8,960 nucleotides of DNA from Candidatus Altarchaeales archaeon (GCA_016867655.1 VGJA01000032.1:1-8960), one strand, 5' to 3'. Numbered from the stretch's first letter, positions 1 to 7,505 are shown. Program-made: numbers and translations. The notes: generated from the letters alone by a model not told the origin.

Positions 1-459
1 GAAGTTGAGCTTGCGGTAATCATCGGCAGGCAGGCCAGAAATGTTCCCAAAGAAAAGGCTTACGACTTTGTTTTAGGCTACACCATCTGCCAGGACATCA
101 CTGCCAGAGACATTCAACTGCAATTGAGGCAGAAGAACGAGCAGTGGGACATCGCCAAGGCGTTTGACACCTTCGCTCCGCTTGGACCCTGGGTTGCGAC
201 CACTTCTGGCATAAAAAACCCCCACAGCCTTAGGATTAGCCTGAAGGTGAACGGCAAGTTTAGGCAGGACTCCAACACCAAATACATGATATTCAAGATT
301 CCTGAAGTCATTGAATACCTTTCTTCAGTGATGACCCTGCTTCCGGGAGACGTCATATCCACTGGAACCCCCAAAGGCGTGGACTTAATCAAAGAAGGCG
401 ATTTGTTGCAGGCTGAAATAGAAAAAATAGGGGTGTTGGAAAACAAAGTGGTGAAATAG
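1..459 (+). CDS. Fumarylacetoacetate hydrolase (FAH) family protein, C-terminal part (5' end outside the window)
   Basis: The reading frame is open from base 1 to the TAG at 457-459 and gives the last 152 residues. FAH-family enzymes are metal-dependent and act on oxo-acids: they hydrolyse, decarboxylate or isomerise acyl pyruvates and related catabolic intermediates. The fragment keeps the family landmarks. EVEL at residues 1-4 supplies the E-x-E metal ligands. GYTICQDITARD at 26-37 matches the family's GYT-x-x-ND-x-SARD, with D32 the likely third ligand. K53 lies in the KAFDTFAPLGPW segment, and STGTPKGV at 120-127 is the typical C-terminal turn. The family is clear but the substrate is not, because specificity is poorly predicted by sequence. 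hisF starts 30 bases downstream behind its own TATA-like box, so the two are probably not a functional operon. About half of a typical FAH protein is missing to the left. Confidence 0.88.
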   Translation, partial: EVELAVIIGRQARNVPKEKAYDFVLGYTICQDITARDIQLQLRQKNEQWDIAKAFDTFAPLGPWVATTSGIKNPHSLRISLKVNGKFRQDSNTKYMIFKIPEVIEYLSSVMTLLPGDVISTGTPKGVDLIKEGDLLQAEIEKIGVLENKVVK

Positions 460-467
460 TTTATTAC
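460..467 (+). promoter_or_regulatory. Archaeal-type TATA box for hisF
   Basis: The octamer TTTATTAC lies at -30 to -23 from the hisF ATG, just after the FAH stop codon. A purine/A-rich stretch (GTGAAATAG) ahead of it would suit a TFB-recognition element. Archaeal transcription usually begins about 22-25 bases after the TATA box, which puts the start at or next to the ATG, so a leaderless mRNA is predicted. No convincing Shine-Dalgarno sequence precedes the ATG, which agrees. The call rests on spacing and composition only. Confidence 0.5.
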
Positions 468-489
468 TGTAAACAAAATATCTATTAAC

Positions 490-1263
490 ATGCTTACCAA
501 GCGTATCATCCCTTGTTTGGATTGTGATTTGAGCGTGCCTGAAGGCAGGGTTGTTAAGGGCATCAGGTTCAAGCAGATTAGGTATGCTGGCGTTCCCTGG
601 GAGCTGGCCAGAAGGTATAGCGAGGAGGGCGCTGATGAAATCGTGTTCTTGGACATCACTGCTTCGCACGAGAGGAGGGAGACTATGGCTGATGTCATTG
701 AGAAGACTGCGGAGCAGGTTTTCATTCCTCTGACTGTTGGAGGAGGTATTAAAAGTGTTGCTGACATGCAGAAGATATTGCGTGTTGGGGCTGACAAGAT
801 TACTGTCAACACTGCTGCAATCAAAAAACCCAGTATTGTGAAAGAGGGTAGTAGAAAGTTTGGAAGCCAGTGCATTGTAGTTGCCGTAGACTCTAAGAGG
901 AGCGGGAAAACCAAGAGTGGTCATGAGTGTTACATCTATGGCGGCCGGCAGGAGACTGGTTTGGACACTTTGGAGTGGGCTCGCAAGGTTGAAAAATTGG
1001 GTGCCGGAGAGATTATGCTGACTTCCATGGACAGAGACGGCACTAAAGACGGCTATGACTTGGAGCTTACGAAATTGGTTTCAGAAAACGTTTCCATTCC
1101 AGTCATCGCTTCAGGAGGAGTTGGAAACCCAAAACACATACTGGAAGCCTTCACCAAAGGGAAGGCTGACGCGGCACTGGCCGCAAGCATATTCCACTAC
1201 AACGAATACGGTATAAAACAGGTGAAGGAGTATCTCAGAGTTAATGGCGTTAAAGTTCGCTGA
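490..1263 (+). CDS. hisF: Imidazole glycerol phosphate synthase, cyclase subunit HisF
   Basis: HisF is the synthase half of the HisF-HisH glutamine amidotransferase. It uses ammonia from HisH and PRFAR to make imidazole glycerol phosphate and AICAR, linking histidine and purine synthesis. The 257 residues fit the family and form a single (beta/alpha)8 barrel. The general acid/base pair is present as D11 (in PCLD) and D134 (in VVAVDSKR). Other landmarks are GRVVKG at 19-24, FLDITAS at 53-59, the phosphate-gripping TVGGGI at 82-87, [14 protein letters not shown] at 177-190, and the second phosphate site IASGG at 206-210. The loop after D11 (CDLSVPEG) is about four residues longer than in bacterial HisF such as that of Thermotoga, as is common in archaea. 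The ATG at 490 matches the usual [11 protein letters not shown] start. No other his gene is in the window, so HisH must be encoded elsewhere. The 3' end overlaps the convergent gene by 14 bases. Confidence 0.96.
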   Translation: MLTKRIIPCLDCDLSVPEGRVVKGIRFKQIRYAGVPWELARRYSEEGADEIVFLDITASHERRETMADVIEKTAEQVFIPLTVGGGIKSVADMQKILRVGADKITVNTAAIKKPSIVKEGSRKFGSQCIVVAVDSKRSGKTKSGHECYIYGGRQETGLDTLEWARKVEKLGAGEIMLTSMDRDGTKDGYDLELTKLVSENVSIPVIASGGVGNPKHILEAFTKGKADAALAASIFHYNEYGIKQVKEYLRVNGVKVR

Positions 1264-4200
1264 CTTTTTCTGTTCTAAAGGCGATTTCCTGCATTTTTCT
1301 TCTAAGGTCATCTGGGTACTTTGTCGCCTGATCAACTATTTCGGCAGGATTTGGTAGTTCTTGGAAGTTTACTTTGCGCATTGCCTTCTTGACTTCTGGT
1401 ATGCAGCCTCCGTCCATGCTTAAGTAACTAATTCCAAGACTTGCATAAGCCAGCGCGTTGGCTCTGTCGCCTCCGGCTTCACCGCACAGTCCAACGGGAA
1501 TACCGTGCTTTTTTCCAGTGGCTATGATGCTTGCTATTGGACGTATGACCAGTCCGTCAAGGGCTTTGGCCGAGACTCTAGTCCGCTCGGCGCCTGTGGT
1601 ATAAGATGTCAAATCGTTTGACCCAATGCAAAGGCTTATTATCCATTGATTTTTTTCGTCGTCGATTCCATTTGTTATGATTAGTTCTGTTGTCGACTCT
1701 ACTGCGGTTTCCGGTTTTTCCAACAGCGGTATTATGCGTATGCCGTCTGAGTGTCTGATGCCTGCTCGTTTCAACGCAGCTATCGTGTCTCTGACATCCA
1801 ACGGGCTTATTGTCATTGGGAGCATTATGTGTATCTCATGGTCGTGTTCCGCTCCTTTGGCCTTCAGCTCCTCTTTAACTTCTCTTATTGCTTCCAGGAA
1901 TGGCTTGATGAATATCTCCTCGTTTTGCAATGCGAAGTTTATTCCCCCAGGCCAGACGCCTGTCCTACGTACTTTTTCATCTAGCTCGTATTCTCTAACC
2001 AATGGAATGAGTGTCTCCGGAAGATTCTTGTCTCTTCCATAGTCTGGAATCCTAAATACTATTGGTTTCTTTGCGTTTGCCTTCAGGTGTTCTGCATGTT
2101 CTGGTCTTCCAGAAAGCCTCGCAGCGATAAATTTATCATGGTTTCTCATTGACTCCCTCTCATATGTCTCTATGGTGTGCCTAATCTCCTCCTTGAAATG
2201 TTTTTTAAGCTCTTGTGGGATCAATTCTGCTGTCGGTTGAATATGTTCGGCCTCCAGCTCAAGGGCAACCCTCTCAACAATGTGTTCTGTCCTGAACAGT
2301 CCAATTCCTTCCGCGCCCATTCCTGTTGCGCCAGTGTGCCTCTTCCACTTGTGTATCTCAATGCCCAGCTCCCTTGCCTTCTTTCTGGCATTGCCTTCCT
2401 CGTCAACGTTGATGTCTTTCACCCATCTGACAAACTGTCTATCACTTCCCGTAATCTCTGCTGGTATTGGTTCTTCAATTCTGATGCTGCACAGAATGCG
2501 TGTCTGTTCGCCTGGAGTCTGGCTTTCAATTCTGACTGTGTCTCTTACGTTTGAGGCGCTGAACGAATACTTTACTCCTCCGTATTCCGCGAGCCCTACT
2601 ATCTTCGTAACAAGGTCATCCTCTCTTGTTATGTTCGCCATCAGGGGTATTGTTGGACCACCCTTGATTGCCGCCGGAAGATGTATGCTTCTCGCCTGTG
2701 CCGCCCTGGCTTTCAGCCCCTCTCTTTTCTCTATGATTTCGCTTAATGTCCTTGGTGTCGGGTTTACAATGACCACTCCATCCGGGTCGTCCACAACCAC
2801 AAGCTCGCCTGTCCTTATTTCGCCGATTCTTTTTCCAACTCTCAACACAGTCGGAACCCTTGCTTTCTTTATGCTTATGCAAAAGTGGCTTAATTCTGAC
2901 CCTGTTCCTTCAACAACTCCTGCGAGCCTGCCTTCAAAGGGCTCTGTGTTTAGTATGCTCTCAAAGCTGTCGCCTACTATCACGCTATCGAATTTGACGT
3001 TTTCCAGCGTATGCAACAGTATCCCTCTTTTTGATGTTCCAGTCAATGCTTCCATAATGTAGTCTCTTGCAGTTTCAACCATGCCCAAAACCTGCGTCGG
3101 CATTTGATGTATATACCCTTCAAACACCTGTTTTGTCGCCCATTCAGCACATGGATGGTCTGGGTCGCATATCCTAACCGCTATATCCTCGGCGTTTCCA
3201 ATGACTATATGCCCTACTGCTGTAACCCTCTGTTCCTCATAGCTAGGTCCACAGCCATATATGTCGTCGCTCACTTTTCTGGCCACCTCTTTGTCAATTC
3301 CATCAAAAATACTGCCGAATTTACTTTTGCGTTCCCTCTGTAGTCTCCCCCTTGTCTTGGAGTCAGCGTCTTTAGGTATCTGGTTTCCAAGCAGGAACCT
3401 GACACCGTCTCCGATTGCATCACGGTCTAATCCCCCTAAAACACTCTTTACTATCCCTGCTAACTTCTCTTTTTTTATCCCCTCAACCTGTTCTCTTACC
3501 TCTACCAGAGCCGCAATAACCCTTCTTCTGTCTTCCTCTGTGCCTGCAAGCTCCTCCTCCGCTTTTGTTAACCCAGCCATGTTTATCTCCTCCACCAGCT
3601 GGGGGTTTAGTTTTGATGTGTCAACACCTTTTGGAAGCCTTATCCTGTCTGCACATGCCCTGGCGCATGCTTCAACCGCTTTTTCAATAAGCTGGCTGAC
3701 TTCAGCAGTGCATTCTGCTTCAGTCCCTCCAATGGTTCTTTCCGGCACAGGAATGTCCTTCACGTCCACAACAAAAGCAGGGCCGAATTCAATCTCCCCT
3801 GTGCCAAGACCCTCCCCCTTCAGGGTCTTCTCACCCCATACTGGCGCAATGGCTTTGTCTATATTGTCCAACTCTTTCGGCGTGATGCCTCCCGAGATGA
3901 GCATCTCACGCAGATAAGAAACATATGCCCTTGGGTTTTTGAGCGTATACTGCTGTTTTCCAGGCTCTGTTGCCAAACCTTCCAGATACCTGACATACGA
4001 GGCCTTTTCTTCAGGAGGCAGGGAATTCAAATTCAAAGCAGAGGCTATGTTACCCTTTGCCTCAAGAAAATCCATTATCTGTATGAGCCTCCTGCGCTCT
4101 TGGATTCCTTCAACAGTCATAACCAGTGGGTTCCTAAACTTCCCGTCTCTTGTGCCTGTAACGTCCCCACTCCTCAAACCTCCCGCTTCATGTAGCTGTT

Positions 4201-4270
4201 TGAGGTTCTTATCAACTTTGGCGTCATCAGTCTCCCTGGAAATGTTAACGACAACCCTTTTTTCTGTCAT
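1250..4270 (-). CDS. Large, divergent PEP-utilizing protein related to PTS enzyme I (PEP-protein phosphotransferase)
   Basis: Enzyme I takes phosphate from PEP onto a histidine and passes it to HPr; relatives include PEP synthase and pyruvate phosphate dikinase. This protein has 1006 residues against about 575 for typical enzyme I. Residues 1-155 are an N-terminal extension I cannot assign. The swivelling phosphohistidine domain begins near [13 protein letters not shown] (156-168). A helical region of about 250 residues, roughly twice the usual HPr-binding subdomain, interrupts it. It resumes through GSELSH (457-462), with H462 the likely phospho-carrier, and [14 protein letters not shown]. 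The PEP-binding barrel keeps all the expected residues: R660 (GLFRTE), R740 ([10 protein letters not shown]), E851, N885-D886 (GSNDLTSY), R896 and C929 (GLCGEAGGD). About 85 extra residues (566-650) sit between the first barrel strand and EGIGLFRTE. The intact catalytic set predicts an active enzyme. The linker after H462 and the FR-x-x-D-x-G-x-DK motif favour enzyme I over PEP synthase, and no N-terminal ATP-grasp domain is seen. No HPr or EII gene is nearby, so the acceptor is unknown. The ATG at 4270 has GAGGT five bases upstream and a TATA-like box at -30. Confidence 0.82.
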   Translation of the reverse strand: MTEKRVVVNISRETDDAKVDKNLKQLHEAGGLRSGDVTGTRDGKFRNPLVMTVEGIQERRRLIQIMDFLEAKGNIASALNLNSLPPEEKASYVRYLEGLATEPGKQQYTLKNPRAYVSYLREMLISGGITPKELDNIDKAIAPVWGEKTLKGEGLGTGEIEFGPAFVVDVKDIPVPERTIGGTEAECTAEVSQLIEKAVEACARACADRIRLPKGVDTSKLNPQLVEEINMAGLTKAEEELAGTEEDRRRVIAALVEVREQVEGIKKEKLAGIVKSVLGGLDRDAIGDGVRFLLGNQIPKDADSKTRGRLQRERKSKFGSIFDGIDKEVARKVSDDIYGCGPSYEEQRVTAVGHIVIGNAEDIAVRICDPDHPCAEWATKQVFEGYIHQMPTQVLGMVETARDYIMEALTGTSKRGILLHTLENVKFDSVIVGDSFESILNTEPFEGRLAGVVEGTGSELSHFCISIKKARVPTVLRVGKRIGEIRTGELVVVDDPDGVVIVNPTPRTLSEIIEKREGLKARAAQARSIHLPAAIKGGPTIPLMANITREDDLVTKIVGLAEYGGVKYSFSASNVRDTVRIESQTPGEQTRILCSIRIEEPIPAEITGSDRQFVRWVKDINVDEEGNARKKARELGIEIHKWKRHTGATGMGAEGIGLFRTEHIVERVALELEAEHIQPTAELIPQELKKHFKEEIRHTIETYERESMRNHDKFIAARLSGRPEHAEHLKANAKKPIVFRIPDYGRDKNLPETLIPLVREYELDEKVRRTGVWPGGINFALQNEEIFIKPFLEAIREVKEELKAKGAEHDHEIHIMLPMTISPLDVRDTIAALKRAGIRHSDGIRIIPLLEKPETAVESTTELIITNGIDDEKNQWIISLCIGSNDLTSYTTGAERTRVSAKALDGLVIRPIASIIATGKKHGIPVGLCGEAGGDRANALAYASLGISYLSMDGGCIPEVKKAMRKVNFQELPNPAEIVDQATKYPDDLRRKMQEIAFRTEKVSEL

Positions 4271-4275
4271 ATACT

Positions 4276-4280
4276 ACCTC
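4276..4280 (-). promoter_or_regulatory. Shine-Dalgarno-like site of the enzyme I-like gene
   Basis: GAGGT on the minus strand ends five bases before the ATG at 4270 and matches the archaeal anti-Shine-Dalgarno sequence. It is the best ribosome-binding site I see in the window. It is in tension with the TATA spacing of this gene, which predicts a transcript starting at or very near the ATG. Either transcription begins a few bases earlier than the rule predicts, or this match is fortuitous. Confidence 0.4.
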
Positions 4281-4292
4281 TTGGGCGTTTCT

Positions 4293-4300
4293 AGTATAAA
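4293..4300 (-). promoter_or_regulatory. Archaeal-type TATA box for the enzyme I-like gene
   Basis: Read on the minus strand, TTTATACT occupies -30 to -23 from the ATG at 4270. It is the closest match to the archaeal TATA consensus in the window and follows the ilvB terminator-like T-run. This suggests the enzyme I-like gene has its own promoter and is not only read through from ilvB. Confidence 0.6.
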
Positions 4301-4335
4301 TAATTCAGCAATGACTTTCAGACGGCCGACAACCC

Positions 4336-4342
4336 AAAAAAA
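4336..4342 (-). terminator. T-run terminator after ilvB
   Basis: On the minus strand seven consecutive T residues begin eight bases after the ilvB TAG at 4350-4352. Archaeal RNA polymerase terminates intrinsically on T-runs without needing a hairpin, so this could separate ilvB from the next gene on the same strand. One run of seven is suggestive only, and partial read-through would be expected. Confidence 0.45.
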
Positions 4343-4349
4343 GATGCCA

Positions 4350-6089
4350 CTACTTTTTCTCTATCATCTGGTCTATCCTGCCTGCAGGAGGAACCATCGG
4401 AAGAGTGCACTCGTGAGGGTCTACTGGTATGTCCACTATGTAAGGCTGGTTGCTTTTGACTGCTTTTTTCAGAGCCTCCTTTATTTCAGACGGTTTTTCA
4501 ACTCTGATTCCTTTGGCTCCGAAGGCTTCTGCATACTTTACGAAATCCGGGACTTCCCCCAGGTAGGTATGACTATACCTTTTGTTGTAGAACAAGTCCT
4601 GCCATTGCTTGACCATGCCTAGATAGCGGTTGTCCAATAGGACGACTGTTAGCGGTATTTTTTCCACGACACAGGTTGCCAAATCCTGGCCTGTCATCAA
4701 AAAGCTTCCTTCGCTTCCAACATCTATGACCTTGCATTCTGGCCTCGCCACTTTCGCTCCAATGGCCATCGGAAAGCCGGCCCCCATGGTCCCCAAACCG
4801 CCAGATGTTATGAAGTTTCTCGCATGCTTTATGTTCAAATAGTGGGCAGCCCACATCTGGCACTGGCCGACTTCAGTGGTGATTATCGTCTTTTCGTCAA
4901 TCAAAGCGTTCAACTCCTTCATGACACGCTGCGGCTTAATCGGCTTACTGTCATAGTCATAGAACGGAGCATACTCCTTCTTGTATTTCCTCAATTTTTC
5001 CTGCCAGGGTCCTTCCTTAGTCTTCAATTTACCAACGATTGCGTTTATGTTCTGCAGTATCAGCTTGGCGTCTCCAACAATCGGAATGTCAAACCTGACG
5101 TTCTTTCCGATTTCTGCAGAATCGATGTCAGCGTGGATTATCTTCGCATTTGGCGCAAAATGCATTGCATTGGCCGTAATGCGGTCTGAAAACCTGCAGC
5201 CTACTGCAAAAAGGACGTCGCATTCTGTGACCATCAAGTTTGCTGTCTTCCTGCCGTGCATTCCAATCAAGCCCAGTGACAGAGGGTGGTCTTCAGGGAA
5301 ACAGCCTTTACCCATCAACGTTGTCGAAACTGGAATATTCAAAGACTCCGCTAATGCCATAAGTTCCCTGCTTGCGTTGGCTGAAATAACGCCCCCTCCT
5401 GCCAGTATGACAGGCCTCTCTGCTTCAGTCAAAAGTTTGGCAGCCTCCTTAAGCTGGTTTGGATGCCCCCCAGAGACAATAATCTTGTATCCCGGCAGTG
5501 TGACCTCCTTCGGATACTCAAACTTTTCCACCAACTCCCTTTGCTGTATGTCCTTCGGCAGGTCAATCAAAACCGGGCCCTGCCTCCTGCTTGAAGCAAT
5601 CATAAACGCCGCCTTAACGGAACTCGCTATCTTGTCGGGGTCAGTAACCTGAAAGTTGTGTTTGGTTATCGGCATCGTTATCCCAACAATGTCAGCCTCC
5701 TGGAATGCGTCGTTTCCTATTGCAGGCACCTTGACCTGGCCTGTTATGGCAACCATGGGCGTTGAGTCGCAGTGGGCGTCAGCAATACCAGTAACCAAGT
5801 TGGTTGCTCCAGGACCAGAGGTTGCAATGCAAACTCCAACCTTCCCAGACGCCTTTGCATAGCCTTCTGCTGCGTGCGCGGCGCACTGCTCGTGCCTCAT
5901 CAATATATGCCTCAAATCCCTCTTGTCCACGTCATAGAGTATGTCATAGACGTCCATTATGTTCCCGCCAAGGATTCCAAACATGTGTTTGACGCCCTCC
6001 TTGATGAGGGATTTTACAAGCGCTTCCGAACCTTTCATCTTGCCTTTTTGGAGCATATCCCAGTAGGCGAGCTGCCTTCTCCAGAGCAT
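4350..6089 (-). CDS. ilvB: Acetolactate synthase, large catalytic subunit
   Basis: This ThDP enzyme condenses two pyruvates to acetolactate, or pyruvate with 2-oxobutyrate to acetohydroxybutyrate, the first shared step of valine, leucine and isoleucine synthesis. All three domains are present: an N-terminal pyrimidine-binding domain (about 18-185) with the catalytic glutamate E67 in MRHEQCAAHAAEGYA; a central domain (about 205-345) with ILAGGGV, LMGKGCFPEDHPL and GCRFSDR; and a C-terminal diphosphate-binding domain (about 395-550) with SGGLGTMGAGFP and DNRYLGMVKQWQ, close to archaeal acetolactate synthases. The DHPLSLGLIGMHG segment favours acetolactate synthase over other ThDP enzymes. One oddity is that the usual GDG of the metal-binding motif reads S459-E460-G461. 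The start is uncertain. Homology begins at Met18 (ATG at 6036-6038, MKGSEALVKSL), but the TATA spacing points to the ATG at 6087-6089; Met12 (6054-6056) is also possible. I give the longer form. No regulatory subunit gene (ilvN) is in the window. Confidence 0.94.
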   Translation of the reverse strand: MLWRRQLAYWDMLQKGKMKGSEALVKSLIKEGVKHMFGILGGNIMDVYDILYDVDKRDLRHILMRHEQCAAHAAEGYAKASGKVGVCIATSGPGATNLVTGIADAHCDSTPMVAITGQVKVPAIGNDAFQEADIVGITMPITKHNFQVTDPDKIASSVKAAFMIASSRRQGPVLIDLPKDIQQRELVEKFEYPKEVTLPGYKIIVSGGHPNQLKEAAKLLTEAERPVILAGGGVISANASRELMALAESLNIPVSTTLMGKGCFPEDHPLSLGLIGMHGRKTANLMVTECDVLFAVGCRFSDRITANAMHFAPNAKIIHADIDSAEIGKNVRFDIPIVGDAKLILQNINAIVGKLKTKEGPWQEKLRKYKKEYAPFYDYDSKPIKPQRVMKELNALIDEKTIITTEVGQCQMWAAHYLNIKHARNFITSGGLGTMGAGFPMAIGAKVARPECKVIDVGSEGSFLMTGQDLATCVVEKIPLTVVLLDNRYLGMVKQWQDLFYNKRYSHTYLGEVPDFVKYAEAFGAKGIRVEKPSEIKEALKKAVKSNQPYIVDIPVDPHECTLPMVPPAGRIDQMIEKK

Positions 6090-6111
6090 GTGCCTGAGCT
6101 GGTTCTTGCTA

Positions 6112-6119
6112 GTATAGTC
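6112..6119 (-). promoter_or_regulatory. TATA-like box for ilvB
   Basis: On the minus strand GACTATAC lies at -30 to -23 from the upstream ilvB ATG (6087-6089). The spacing matches that of the hisF and enzyme I-like genes. It would place the transcript start near 6089, giving either a leaderless message from that ATG or a leader of about 50 bases ahead of Met18. A second AT-rich candidate (ACTATAAG, about 6137-6144 on this strand) lies further upstream. Confidence 0.45.
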
Positions 6120-6157
6120 TATCCTGCTGAGATAAGCTCTTATAGTATTGCTTTGTG

Positions 6158-6165
6158 AATATAGT
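6158..6165 (+). promoter_or_regulatory. TATA-like box for the Mrr-like gene
   Basis: AATATAGT lies at -30 to -23 from the ATG at 6188 and is divergent from the ilvB box about 40 bases away. The match to consensus is moderate. Its main weight is that the spacing repeats that of the other genes and picks out the ATG at 6188 over the in-frame GTG at 6155, which would lie upstream of the box. Confidence 0.42.
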
Positions 6166-6187
6166 AATAGGCTTTTGTTTTAATAAA

Positions 6188-7333
6188 ATGGCAGCTGGCT
6201 TGTTTGAAGGACAGTCCCGCGAGGAGTTCAAAAACGACGTGTCAAAGCTTGTTTCAGCGATGGGTTATTCAATCCAGTCTTCAGGCTCTTCCGAAGGCGG
6301 GCTGTTTTTTACTGTGACCAAGTCAGAGCCCCTCGGCGACGTGAAAACTTTGATTTACGTGTTCACCATCAGTAAGAGTGTTTCACAGCACATGATAAAT
6401 GAAGCATCCAAGCTTGCCTTAGAGCATGGAATCTCCAAGGTTGTGCTATTGTCCACTTCCGGGTTCTCGGACACAGCATTGAAGTACTGCAGCAAGCACA
6501 ACATAACCTTTTTCGACAGAAAGGGATTTGAGGAACTGCTGCAGAAATACTCCATATCCCTCTCAGGAATGGAGAAGATTTTTGAGTATTCCTTTGAATT
6601 GGGCATGACAATGTCTGAAGCAACACGTGTTTTTGAGCGCGAGCGCGGCAAAAAATTCCTGGGCTTCGGAGTTGACGAAAGAATAGTTGAAGTCTCCGGG
6701 AGATACGCTCCAGTCGGCAGCTTTCTTCTGACCAGAACTGAAGAAGTCAAAACCGGTCTTTCAAAGACGTTGAAGAATGTGAAAAAATCCAACTTCTTTT
6801 ACGTCAACTTGCACACCAACGAACTCTGCTACATAAGCAGGGGCTTGGGCAAGGGCGTCAAAATGGCGTCTTCAGACATCCTAAACCGTCTGATGTTCCT
6901 AACGCTGAGTTCTGTGGAAATGTTAGCAGATATAGTGAAGAGGGGCGTGATGGATATGGGCGAGATGCATGACAGATACGAGTTGTTTTACGAGAACAAT
7001 AGAAATGACCTGCAGCTGCTTTGGGAGGATGGTTTGATAGCAACCACAACAGACCGGAGGGGTTTCATACCCAACTTGACGATTCCCGCTTTTGACAACC
7101 CCCGATACAACGTCAGGGGTTTCACTTCGGTAGTAAAATCCGTTCCAAGCAGCTTTGAGGTTGATTCGCTTAAGTTTGAGCCTAAGGATGTTGTGAAGCT
7201 GCTTGAAGTTTTTTTTGCGGCAAAGGGCGAGGTCAGGGAAGTCATCTACCTGCCTTACTACACATGCAAATACGTCGACGACAAGGGCATGTCCCGGACT
7301 AAGGTGCTTTTAGCGCCTAAATACCTTGTTTAG
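6188..7333 (+). CDS. Mrr-like nuclease-fold protein (apparently inactive) with an unknown C-terminal domain shared with the next gene
   Basis: The 381-residue protein has two parts. Residues about 10-122 follow the Mrr restriction-endonuclease pattern: an opening helix ending in LVSAMGY, a GG turn (GGLFF at 37-41), a beta strand (TLIYVF at 54-59), then KVVLLSTSGFSDTALKY at 84-100 and ITFFDRKGFEELL at 106-118. The PD-(D/E)XK residues are missing: the Asp after GG is F40, and the Q-x-K strand reads Y57-V-F59. Cleavage is therefore unlikely, and DNA binding or a scaffold role is more plausible. Residues about 157-381 resemble the N-terminal part of the downstream AAA protein, sharing GRYAP (171-175), SNFFYVNL (201-208) and YLPY (354-357). 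The stretch about 233-295 could be a winged helix, which is inference. I do not recognise this second domain. The start at ATG 6188 is chosen over GTG 6155 because the TATA-like box lies between them and the fold begins just after. The TAG at 7331-7333 is followed by a 177-base gap. Confidence 0.72.
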   Translation: MAAGLFEGQSREEFKNDVSKLVSAMGYSIQSSGSSEGGLFFTVTKSEPLGDVKTLIYVFTISKSVSQHMINEASKLALEHGISKVVLLSTSGFSDTALKYCSKHNITFFDRKGFEELLQKYSISLSGMEKIFEYSFELGMTMSEATRVFERERGKKFLGFGVDERIVEVSGRYAPVGSFLLTRTEEVKTGLSKTLKNVKKSNFFYVNLHTNELCYISRGLGKGVKMASSDILNRLMFLTLSSVEMLADIVKRGVMDMGEMHDRYELFYENNRNDLQLLWEDGLIATTTDRRGFIPNLTIPAFDNPRYNVRGFTSVVKSVPSSFEVDSLKFEPKDVVKLLEVFFAAKGEVREVIYLPYYTCKYVDDKGMSRTKVLLAPKYLV

Positions 7334-7341
7334 CTTATAAT
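7334..7341 (+). promoter_or_regulatory. Possible TATA box for the AAA gene
   Basis: CTTATAAT begins immediately after the stop codon of the preceding gene. If used, transcription would start near 7364 and give a leader of roughly 145 bases before the ATG at 7511. A second AT-rich candidate is TAGTAAAT at 7358-7365. Unlike the other genes, the AAA gene has no TATA-like box at -30 (AACTGAAG there). The alternative is co-transcription with the gene upstream. Confidence 0.3.
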
Positions 7342-7405
7342 AGAAGGCAAAGACCTAATAGTAAATATCGGTTGACGTGGAAGTGGTAGGATAAGCGTTA
7401 GAACA

Positions 7406-7505
7406 GAAAACGGAAACTTCGGGAAACTGTGAAAACCGGAAACTGCTCATGCCAATGGCATGAATCCCCTTTAGGGGGAGAACTGAAGACTGAAAACCGG
7501 AAACC
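7406..7505 (+). repeat. Irregular direct repeats, unit GAAAAC(C)GGAAAC
   Basis: Three copies of the unit lie at 7406-7417 (one C shorter), 7431-7443 and 7492-7504, all on the same strand. The shorter GGAAACT also occurs at 7412-7418, 7422-7428 and 7438-7444. Copy starts are 25 and 61 bases apart, so this is not a regular array. Clustered direct repeats ahead of a gene may be binding sites for a regulator or decayed tandem duplications. They lie entirely outside coding sequence. Confidence 0.55.
7448..7479 (+). repeat. Two adjacent short inverted repeats
   Basis: CATGCCA-A-TGGCATG at 7448-7462 is a perfect 7+1+7 palindrome. Two bases later TCCCC-TTTA-GGGG at 7465-7477 forms a four-pair GC stem with a four-base loop. 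The palindrome is better suited to binding a dimeric protein than to an RNA hairpin, since its loop is one base; the second could fold in RNA. No T-run follows, so this does not look like an intrinsic terminator. Confidence 0.5.

Noticed and set aside
114..924. Long minus-strand open frames opposite the FAH gene and hisF
   Set aside because: Both overlap two well-recognised plus-strand genes and cross the intergenic gap. Their translations are Ser/Leu/Thr-rich with no recognisable motifs, as expected of antisense shadows.
1..1263. Histidine operon
   Set aside because: Only hisF is present. The upstream FAH-family gene is not a histidine gene, and a TATA-like box separates the two.
2280..3917. 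Two plus-strand open frames of 260 and 218 codons within the enzyme I-like gene
   Set aside because: They lie wholly antisense to a gene with conserved catalytic motifs throughout, and their products are low-complexity Ser/Pro/Leu-rich. The open frames follow from codon bias on the coding strand.
1250..4270. Pyruvate phosphate dikinase or PEP synthase
   Set aside because: No N-terminal ATP-grasp nucleotide-binding domain is visible, the His domain precedes the barrel with an enzyme I-like helical insertion, and the barrel has the enzyme I-type FR-x-x-D-x-G-x-DK segment.
4981..5652. Plus-strand open frame of 223 codons opposite ilvB
   Set aside because: It is fully antisense to ilvB and carries no motif; same shadow effect.
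6155..6187. GTG start at 6155 for the Mrr-like gene, adding 11 residues
   Set aside because: The TATA-like box at 6158-6165 would lie inside the coding sequence and no ribosome-binding site precedes the GTG. The ATG at 6188 fits the promoter spacing and the start of the fold.
7406..7505. CRISPR array
   Set aside because: The repeats are about 13 bases, imperfect and spaced 25 and 61 bases apart, with no constant spacer length and no cas genes.
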